In this document: positions 1-4,936 of the stretch, one piece after another
How the letters are laid out: each line of letters starts with the position of its first letter
How positions within the stretch are numbered: position 1 is the first letter of the stretch
From: Paraktedonobacter sp034438135
GTDB taxonomy: Bacteria; Chloroflexota; Ktedonobacteria; Ktedonobacterales; Ktedonobacteraceae
Direction: 5' to 3'
DNA: 6,017 nt
Assembly (NCBI GenBank): GCA_034438135.1
Contig: DAOTTL010000302.1
Span: forward strand, 1-6,017
Made by a program: the position numbers and the translations under genes
The notes under the pieces: generated by a model
What the model saw: only the letters and a program-made list of their open reading frames with translations
Databases searched by the model: none
Told to the model about the DNA's origin: nothing

Positions 1-1108
1 CTTTGCTCATAGAGCGGGCTTGTTGATCGTGAATTGCCAGTGTTGTTTTGAAAAGTGATTGAGCATCACGATCTCTGCTTCTGCTCTGAATATCAGGCAG
101 TGGGATGTAGGCAAAATGTTCCAGACGTGTAGCAAGGGTTTGTATACTGCGTAGATACTCGGATAAGCTGAGATGATGATCGACAAAAAAGCGTGCAGGC
201 AGTATCTGGGCAAAACTACCCACCATTTCCTCTACCTGAGCTAGCTCAGAGGGACGTCCCGAACACAGCAAACCAAAAGCGACATCCTCTTCACTATTAT
301 AGATGCTTAAAATAAGCGCCCATGCTGCCTGTAAAATGGTATGACTACTCACCTTACACGTAGCTGCCAGAGTAGCCAGCGTCTGTGAAAGTTTCTCGTC
401 GAGCGTAACCACCCGAGACAATTTTTGATCAGGCTGATGCTTTTCACTTGCCAGATTCATCGGTAGTCTTGAAGGAGCACCGAAACCAGAGAGCTGCATC
501 TGCCAAAAGTTTTTAGCAGACAACATATCCTGTCTGGTGAGCCAGGCAAGATAGTCACGGTACGGACGGTGCTTGATTTGTGGGAGAGGTGCACCGCAGT
601 GCAATGTACTATAAAAAGACAACACATCGGCAAGTACTTGTTGTTGACTCTGATTGTCCAGAATAATCTTGTGATATGTCCAGAGAAGAATGGCTCTGCG
701 TTCGGCAACGAGAAAGAGTTCGAGACGCATCAGTGGACCCTCGGCAAGATTGAATGGTTCCTGTTGTGCTATTGCTGCCTGGGCTATAGCTTGTTCCTGC
801 TCGGCCTGGGAAGATTGACTCAGGTTATGGAATCCTGGATATATAGGAAGTACTTTTAGCACAACCTGAACCACCTGTGCTCTTTGTGTGGCCTTGCGGA
901 AAACAGTTCTGAGTATAGAATGTGACTGTATGACCTGATTCCATGCCTGCTGAAACTGGTCAGTATCCATTTCACCTTGTAGTTCAATTGCAACCTGCGA
1001 ACTCATTCTCTCGGCGTTGCTACTGGAATCTGTCACTGCTAGCAGACATTGCTGAAGCGGTGCCAAATTGAGTATTTCCTCCAGATTTTCTTTCGATAAA
1101 TAATTCAC
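1..1108 (-). CDS. NRPS condensation-domain protein (N-terminal part, runs off left edge; degenerate active site)
   Basis: The minus-strand frame is open from a GTG at 1108-1106 to the window edge, giving 369 residues without a stop. I chose GTG because GAAGG (1115-1119) lies 6 bases upstream and the protein then begins like other C domains (NLAPLQQCLLAV, residues 14-25, compare the family LSPMQQGMLFH). Further C-domain landmarks follow in order: PFNLAEGPLMR (118-128), the active-site region HKIILDN (146-152), YRDYLAWL (183-190), FGLLCSGRPSEL (278-289), VEEMVGSFAQILPAR (292-306) and a YIPLPDIQ segment (334-341). Only the last few dozen residues of the domain should lie outside the window. C domains form the peptide bond between carrier-bound substrates in the cytoplasm. 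Here the HHxxxDG motif reads HKxxxDN, so the second, catalytic His is Lys; peptide-bond activity is doubtful. GC is low (25 of 60 in bases 1-60) compared with the NRPS at the right edge. Whether A and T domains follow cannot be seen. The family call is firm, the exact role is not. Confidence 0.88.
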   Translation of the reverse strand, partial: MNYLSKENLEEILNLAPLQQCLLAVTDSSSNAERMSSQVAIELQGEMDTDQFQQAWNQVIQSHSILRTVFRKATQRAQVVQVVLKVLPIYPGFHNLSQSSQAEQEQAIAQAAIAQQEPFNLAEGPLMRLELFLVAERRAILLWTYHKIILDNQSQQQVLADVLSFYSTLHCGAPLPQIKHRPYRDYLAWLTRQDMLSAKNFWQMQLSGFGAPSRLPMNLASEKHQPDQKLSRVVTLDEKLSQTLATLAATCKVSSHTILQAAWALILSIYNSEEDVAFGLLCSGRPSELAQVEEMVGSFAQILPARFFVDHHLSLSEYLRSIQTLATRLEHFAYIPLPDIQSRSRDRDAQSLFKTTLAIHDQQARSMSK

Positions 1109-1114
1109 GTGCAG

Positions 1115-1119
1115 CCTTC
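1115..1119 (-). promoter_or_regulatory. Ribosome binding site for the GTG start of the C-domain gene
   Basis: GAAGG on the minus strand sits 6 bases before GTG at 1108. It decides the start, because no in-frame ATG precedes the conserved N-terminus of the C domain. Confidence 0.55.
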
Positions 1120-1163
1120 TTTCTTTCTAGGCCCGTTATACTGTGCGAAGCATCCACCTCTGT

Positions 1164-1193
1164 GTTATACCTGGAAAGTTCGTTCTCTGTCGT
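1164..1193 (-). promoter_or_regulatory. Candidate promoter of the C-domain gene
   Basis: On the minus strand, ACGACA (1193-1188) is followed after 18 bases by TATAAC (1169-1164), 5 of 6 matches to the -10 consensus. The -35-like box is exactly the left end of the 70-bp palindromic element. A start near 1157 would leave a leader of about 50 bases before the GTG. The same layout recurs in front of mbtH, which raises confidence above that of an isolated match. Confidence 0.45.
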
Positions 1194-1257
1194 GCCCTGG
1201 TTGAGGAATATCTGTACGGTGTGAAGCGTACACACTTTCGGTAGCTACGGCATGACA
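1188..1257. repeat. 70-bp palindromic element, diverged copy (left)
   Basis: This is an ungapped relative of the perfect palindrome at 4778-4847, with about 50 of 70 identical bases by hand count. It keeps the outer ends (TGTCGTGCC at 1188-1196 against GGCATGACA at 1249-1257) and a core hairpin TGTACG (1213-1218)/CGTACA (1227-1232). It also keeps CTTTCGGT in the right arm (1236-1243). The inner left arm (about 1198-1212) no longer matches, so the full stem is broken here. It lies between the divergent starts of the C-domain gene (1108, minus) and the exporter (1397, plus), the same setting as the other copy. Confidence 0.75.
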
Positions 1258-1280
1258 GGAACCTGTTCTGCATATACGCT
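1252..1280 (+). promoter_or_regulatory. Weak candidate promoter of the MFS exporter
   Basis: ATGACA (1252-1257, 5 of 6 to TTGACA) is the right end of the left 70-bp element. It is followed after 17 bases by TACGCT (1275-1280), which matches only the T, A and final T of a -10 box. TATACG at 1273 with a 15-base spacer is an alternative. The implied leader of about 110 bases is long. The call leans on symmetry with the three better promoters. Confidence 0.25.
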
Positions 1281-1396
1281 AACTATTGTGAAGGTAGTTT
1301 ATCGTTGCTGTTGATCAGCTTACTAATGTATGACACATACGATAGGAGACTTCCTTAAGAAGAGCTTATTTTTCCAACAAGAAAGGTTGCGACACG

Positions 1397-2719
1397 ATGA
1401 TTGGCACTCTACGACAGCACAACTTTACTTTGCTCTGGCTGGGAGGCATCATTTCTAATATCGGAGATTGGATACTCGTTATTGGACTCCCCGTCTATGT
1501 CTATATGGAAACTGGTTCTGCTCTTGCTACCAGTATTATGATGATCGTCTCCTTTATTCCAGGGCTGCTGTTTGGTTCCCTTGCAGGTGTTTTTGTAGAC
1601 CGCTGGGATCGAAAGTGGACAATGATTATCAGTAATCTTTTGCTTGCTGTTGGTCTCCTACCTTTACTCTTTGTCCATTCACAGGCGACGCTCTGGATTC
1701 TCTATGCCGCCCTTTTCCTGGAAAGTTGCTTTGAACAGTTTGTTACTCCCGCTGAGAGTGCCCTCATCCCTCACCTGGTCAAGGAAGACTTACTGGTCCA
1801 TGCCAATACACTGAAATCGATTGGCTTAAACTCGTCCAGATTGATAGGAGGAGCGATTGGCGGAGTTATCATGGTTACATTGGGATTACATGGTGTTGTT
1901 TTGCTCGATGCGGTATCATTTCTCTCTGTCGCGGTCATGATCTGGTTCATCAAGGTCACGCCCGGTTCGCCAGGTACGATCCAGATGACACAGATGCCGA
2001 CAGATCAGCCGTTTAGTGGTGCTGGTGTCCTGTATCAGCTAAAAAATTTCAAGAACGAGTGGCTGGAGGGATGGCGGCTGCTACTCAGTCAGCGAGCGCT
2101 CAATATTCTCCTGATTATGTACTCCTTGCAAAGGATAGGCGAAGGCGTTTTTAGTGTCTTGTTCATAGTTTTTGTCGAACGAGTTCTCAAGGGTGGAGCG
2201 GTCGATTATGGTCTGCTCCTTTCGGTACAGGCCATCGGAAGTCTCGTTGGAGGGGTTGTGATCGGTATGATCGGGAATCGACTTGCGCTGGCGCGGATGC
2301 TTGGCATATGTACATTCCTCTTTGGACTCATCGACTTACTTATTATTGATATTCCTCTTTTTTTTCCTCTCTTGTGGATCATTATCTTTCTGTTTATTGT
2401 GATTGGTATTCCGAATACAGGATCCATGGTCGGTTTTCAGTCACTCATGCAAACTCTGGTAGAAGATAAGTTGCGTGGACGCGCGTTCGGAGTGATTTCA
2501 TCAGTAGGAGCGCTTTTGACCTTGTCGGGTATGATCCTGGCTGGCATCCTCGGCGATCGTCTTGGTCCGGTGCTTCCACTTAATGTCCAGGGGGGGATGT
2601 ATGCATTTTCTGGCCTTCTCGTTGTTTTCACGCTCTGGAATCTGAAAACAGGCACGAAAACGGATGTAGCGGATTTGCCAGCAGTCAAGGAGTTGCAACT
2701 TTCGAATAGTGATGGTTGA
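1397..2719 (+). CDS. Major facilitator superfamily exporter (MFS_3 / EntS-like type)
   Basis: This 440-residue protein has about 12 hydrophobic segments in two groups of six. They fall at roughly 10-36, 43-65, 74-94, 98-118, 145-165 and 166-186, then 233-257, 270-292, 295-320, 323-346, 361-387 and 396-416. The loop after segment 2 carries the MFS motif A form GSLAGVFVDRWDRK (60-73). TPAESALIPHLV (117-128), an ANTLKSIG stretch (136-143) and LIGGAIGGV (149-157) are typical of the MFS_3 group, which includes the enterobactin exporter EntS and macrolide-efflux-like proteins. It would sit in the inner membrane and use the proton gradient to export a small molecule. ATG 1397 has AAAGG 10 bases upstream, a slightly long spacing. 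It is transcribed alone, divergent from the C-domain gene and convergent with purF. Export of the cluster's peptide is the simplest role, inferred from context; the substrate cannot be read from sequence. Confidence 0.9.
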   Translation: MIGTLRQHNFTLLWLGGIISNIGDWILVIGLPVYVYMETGSALATSIMMIVSFIPGLLFGSLAGVFVDRWDRKWTMIISNLLLAVGLLPLLFVHSQATLWILYAALFLESCFEQFVTPAESALIPHLVKEDLLVHANTLKSIGLNSSRLIGGAIGGVIMVTLGLHGVVLLDAVSFLSVAVMIWFIKVTPGSPGTIQMTQMPTDQPFSGAGVLYQLKNFKNEWLEGWRLLLSQRALNILLIMYSLQRIGEGVFSVLFIVFVERVLKGGAVDYGLLLSVQAIGSLVGGVVIGMIGNRLALARMLGICTFLFGLIDLLIIDIPLFFPLLWIIIFLFIVIGIPNTGSMVGFQSLMQTLVEDKLRGRAFGVISSVGALLTLSGMILAGILGDRLGPVLPLNVQGGMYAFSGLLVVFTLWNLKTGTKTDVADLPAVKELQLSNSDG

Positions 2720-2829
2720 TATGAAGTTTGTGAGGTGGCAGGAAACATTCGTCTGTATTTCCTCTATCCTGGGATACCACTTCAGGAGATAGGGAGGACA
2801 GAAATGAGAGGGATTAAGAACGCATATGA

Positions 2830-2857
2830 GAGGGCACATGTATGAAGATGTGCCCTC
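2830..2857. terminator. Hairpin between convergent genes, possible bidirectional terminator
   Basis: GAGGGCACAT (2830-2839) and ATGTGCCCTC (2848-2857) form a perfect 10-bp stem with an 8-base loop. It lies 110 bases past the exporter stop and 56 bases past the purF stop, where the two transcripts meet. The following bases are only mildly T-rich on the plus strand and no U-tract follows on the minus strand, so it is not a classic intrinsic terminator. Confidence 0.5.
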
Positions 2858-2893
2858 CTTCCTGTACTGTACCCATAAAGCATGCAGCAGCAG

Positions 2894-2909
2894 AAAAAGC
2901 TCAGGCTTT
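2894..2909 (-). terminator. Weak intrinsic terminator candidate after purF
   Basis: On the minus strand AAAGC, loop CTGA and GCTTT run into a five-T stretch that starts 5 bases after the purF stop. The stem is only 5 bp with two G-C pairs, so efficiency would be low; the stronger hairpin at 2830-2857 lies just beyond. Confidence 0.25.
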
Positions 2910-2913
2910 GCGG

Positions 2914-4422
2914 TTAATGTCTTAATTCACCTTCTTTCACCAGCACTGTATCAGCACTGTCGCAGCTTTCAACGTCGCGAAGCGACCTGACTGGTTTTTG
3001 AGGATCAAAGGGCCATCCTTGCTGATCCATACAGCCATAGCAGAAGCGAGTATGGAGGAAATCAACGGCAGATCTGGCAGAAAAAAGGTCATCTTCTGAC
3101 ATATGTAACGTTTTCAGCGCCCGTCCCAGGCCTGCCAAACTCAAGTAGCCCAGACTGTCTACCTCAAGATAATCTGCGACTTCTTGCACTGTGTGTCCTG
3201 AAGCAATCAATTCTGTTTCGTGAGGAATATCAACGCCAAAGTGACATGCATGGCGCAATGGTGGGGCACTGGAACGTAGATGGATTTCTTTGGCCCCACA
3301 CTTGCGCAGAGCGGCGATAAGATACTTCATAGTTGTGCCGCGCACGATCGAATCGTCCACAATTACCAGGCGTGCTCCTCGGATCTTCGTTTCGCTTAGA
3401 TAGAATTTCTGCTCTAAGGCCATTTGGCGTTGAAGCCGACCTGGCTTGATAAACGTGCGTTCACTAGCTGGTTTTTTTATAATAGCATGTTCGTAAGGAA
3501 TACCTGTAACAGCCGTGTAACCTAATGCAGACGGTATTGATGTGTCTGGCACTGGAACCACATAATCCGCATCAGCAGGGAACATCCTGGCTAACTCTCG
3601 GCCCATTGCCTCGCGAGCTTCATAAACGGACATCCTATTTATCCAGCTCTTTGCATCGGCAAAGTAAATGTATTCAAATACGCACAGAGACTGGCGTGGG
3701 GCCTGCATCAGAATATCTCTATGTAGCCCTTCCTCGTCTATGGTTACAAACTCTCCTGGCTTGATATCACTGATAAAGGTTGCACCAAGACGATCAAGTG
3801 CGCAAGTTTCAGATGCAATAATCCAACATTCGCCGAGGCGTCCGATGCAGAGAGGACGCATTCCCCATGGATCGCGCATGCCGTGAAGCTTTCCATCTGC
3901 TAGCATCACGAGGCTGTATGCACCACGCAGTTGAGGAATGGCTGTAATCATGCGTTCGCGCAATGTTGTCCCCTCAGCTTGCAGAAGCATGAGAGCAATA
4001 ACTTCGCTATCCGTTGTTGTCAACAGAGAGTCCAGGGGAAATTGTTTGCGCAGGGACGCAACGTTTACCAGATTCCCATTGTGTGCCACGGCAATTCTCG
4101 TATGACCTATACGTTCTTCTCCCACAACACATGGTCCGGCATTCTCGATGCAACTTGATCCTGTTGTAGAATAACGAACATGTCCAATGCCACAAGAGGT
4201 TGCAGGTAGTTTTGATCCTCCATCTGCAAAAACTTCGTGAACCTGTCCCATACCGACAGAGCGCACGATGCGTTGTTCTTCATCGTATACCACAATGCCT
4301 GCACTCTCCTGTCCACGATGTTGCAGTGCAGAAAGCGCACGTATTAGATAATCCACTAACTCAACATTCTTACTCGGCGTGTATATACCGAGTACGCCGC
4401 ACGCATCGTGCAATCGCTCCAT
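2914..4422 (-). CDS. purF: Amidophosphoribosyltransferase (glutamine PRPP amidotransferase), PurF type
   Basis: PurF converts PRPP and glutamine to phosphoribosylamine, the first committed step of purine synthesis, in the cytoplasm. I place the start at ATG 4422 (502 residues). GGAGG lies 5 bases upstream, and the protein then opens with a seven-residue propeptide before Cys8, the nucleophile exposed by self-cleavage. The frame extends to an ATG at 4527, but that start overlaps mbtH and leaves 42 residues before the Cys. The N-terminal glutaminase shows ALQHRGQESAGI (32-43), GHVRYSTTGSS (80-90), AHNGNLVN (113-120), TDSEVIA (137-143) and RDPWGMRPL (183-191). The C-terminal phosphoribosyltransferase has PVPDTSIPSALGY (290-302) and the PRPP loop VIVDDSIVRGTT (353-364). 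Cys247, 393, 461 and 464 match the four 4Fe-4S ligands of the Bacillus subtilis enzyme (236, 382, 437, 440). It lies 47 bases after mbtH and is probably co-transcribed. Oddities: an NRPS-cluster location, IKKPASERTFI where the family has IKNRYVGRTFI, and about 13 extra residues before the CYGC ligands. Confidence 0.93.
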   Translation of the reverse strand: MERLHDACGVLGIYTPSKNVELVDYLIRALSALQHRGQESAGIVVYDEEQRIVRSVGMGQVHEVFADGGSKLPATSCGIGHVRYSTTGSSCIENAGPCVVGEERIGHTRIAVAHNGNLVNVASLRKQFPLDSLLTTTDSEVIALMLLQAEGTTLRERMITAIPQLRGAYSLVMLADGKLHGMRDPWGMRPLCIGRLGECWIIASETCALDRLGATFISDIKPGEFVTIDEEGLHRDILMQAPRQSLCVFEYIYFADAKSWINRMSVYEAREAMGRELARMFPADADYVVPVPDTSIPSALGYTAVTGIPYEHAIIKKPASERTFIKPGRLQRQMALEQKFYLSETKIRGARLVIVDDSIVRGTTMKYLIAALRKCGAKEIHLRSSAPPLRHACHFGVDIPHETELIASGHTVQEVADYLEVDSLGYLSLAGLGRALKTLHMSEDDLFSARSAVDFLHTRFCYGCMDQQGWPFDPQKPVRSLRDVESCDSADTVLVKEGELRH

Positions 4423-4427
4423 GTTAT

Positions 4428-4432
4428 CCTCC
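4428..4432 (-). promoter_or_regulatory. Ribosome binding site that decides the purF start
   Basis: GGAGG on the minus strand, 5 bases before ATG 4422. Neither of the upstream in-frame ATGs (4527 and 4461) has a comparable site; the one at 4461 is preceded by AACCAACTTG. This supports the short start that places the catalytic Cys at position 8. Confidence 0.75.
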
Positions 4433-4469
4433 AGATAAACAGACGCTGAGTGTTTTTCCATCAAGTTGG

Positions 4470-4691
4470 TTAGTGGGTCGTTGCTTGCATCTTTTTGCGC
4501 AAACTGAGTGGTCTCATATCGGTCCACACTGCTTTAATATAGTCAAGGCACTCTGCTTTCGTCCCGCTCTTGCCTGCATCCTGCCACCCTGGAGCATTCT
4601 CTCGCTCAACAGGCCAAATTGAGTACTGTTCTTCATGATTGACTACCACTCTATACAGAATTGTTGTACCTTCACTGGTGTTTTGGCTCAT
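4470..4691 (-). CDS. MbtH-like protein, NRPS adenylation-domain partner
   Basis: This 73-residue protein carries nearly the whole MbtH signature: NHEEQYSIWP (18-27), then GWQDAG (35-40), G (43), CLDYI (48-52) and WTDMRPLSLR (56-65). The conserved Trp residues that grip the adenylation domain are present, as is the SLR end. MbtH-like proteins bind A domains and improve their solubility and activity; they have no catalysis of their own. The ATG at 4691 has AGGG 6 bases upstream. It is the first gene of a minus-strand unit that continues into purF, and it is divergent from the NRPS at 4937, its most likely partner. The length is normal for the family and nothing is broken. Confidence 0.96.
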   Translation of the reverse strand: MSQNTSEGTTILYRVVVNHEEQYSIWPVERENAPGWQDAGKSGTKAECLDYIKAVWTDMRPLSLRKKMQATTH

Positions 4692-4753
4692 AACATACCC
4701 TTTCTGATCTTACCGGTGCCTGAGAAGGCACTATATTTCAACTATCCTTCCCA

Positions 4754-4783
4754 ACTATAAAATCCACCTTGTACAGTTGTCGT
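4754..4783 (-). promoter_or_regulatory. Candidate promoter of mbtH-purF
   Basis: On the minus strand, ACGACA (4783-4778) is followed after 18 bases by TATAGT (4759-4754), 5 of 6 to the -10 consensus. The -35-like box is the left end of the perfect palindrome. Initiation near 4747 would give a leader of about 55 bases before the mbtH ATG. Confidence 0.5.
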
Positions 4784-4848
4784 GCCCAGACGACCGAAAG
4801 CGTGTACGGTGTGGACCGTACACGCTTTCGGTCGTCTGGGCACGACAA
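4777..4848. repeat. Perfect 34-bp inverted repeat with 4-base loop (70-bp palindromic element, right copy)
   Basis: Bases 4777-4810 are the exact reverse complement of 4815-4848, with GTGG (4811-4814) between them. The outer ends read TTGTCGTGCCC and GGGCACGACAA, and the centre GTGTACGGT / ACCGTACAC. It lies midway between the divergent starts of mbtH (4691) and the NRPS gene (4937). A diverged relative of the inner 70 bases occurs at 1188-1257 in the other divergent region. It is too long and too perfect for a typical dimer operator and has no T-tract for termination. I saw no clear flanking target-site duplication. It could be an operator, a cruciform-forming promoter element, or a small non-autonomous mobile or REP-like repeat. 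Confidence 0.95.
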
Positions 4849-4870
4849 TATCTGATCGGGCCTGTATAGT
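4842..4870 (+). promoter_or_regulatory. Candidate promoter of the NRPS gene
   Basis: ACGACA (4842-4847), the right end of the perfect palindrome, is followed after 17 bases by TATAGT (4865-4870), 5 of 6 to the -10 consensus. This mirrors the mbtH promoter on the other side of the palindrome, with the same two hexamers. A start near 4877 gives a leader of about 60 bases before ATG 4937. Confidence 0.5.
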
Positions 4871-4936
4871 TAGGCAAGAGATGTGTGAGAACGTTCTGGA
4901 CATGGACAAGATACCAGGAGAGGATGGAGTGTACTT

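Noticed and set aside
569..859. Plus-strand 96-codon ORF
   Set aside because: It is antisense to the C-domain gene, whose minus-strand frame carries clear family motifs; its own protein has no recognisable feature.
1020..1235. Minus-strand 71-codon ORF upstream of and overlapping the C-domain gene start
   Set aside because: It covers the candidate promoter, part of the left palindromic element and the start of the C domain in another frame; no motif and no convincing ribosome binding site.
1328..1340. Short inverted repeat GTATG-ACA-CATAC upstream of the exporter as an operator
   Set aside because: Only 5-bp arms; this is expected by chance and there is no second copy to support it.
2721..2792. 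23-codon ORF directly after the exporter stop
   Set aside because: No clear ribosome binding site and no recognisable protein feature; likely chance.
4423..4527. Longer purF start at ATG 4527 (537 residues)
   Set aside because: It overlaps mbtH by 58 bases, lacks a good ribosome binding site, and places 42 residues before the catalytic Cys; ATG 4422 with GGAGG fits the short PurF propeptide.
4200..4622. Plus-strand 140-codon ORF
   Set aside because: Antisense shadow of purF and the end of mbtH, both strongly supported on the minus strand.
4777..4848. Intact insertion sequence or MITE with target-site duplication
   Set aside because: No transposase is present and I could not find a convincing duplicated target flanking either copy; mobility remains possible but is not shown.
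4692..4936. Missing N-terminal half of the NRPS C domain in another frame (frameshift rather than deletion)
   Set aside because: The region upstream of 4937 is a 245-base intergenic stretch filled by the palindrome and promoters. It is too short for about 175 codons and shows no HHxxxDG coding in the plus frames I read.
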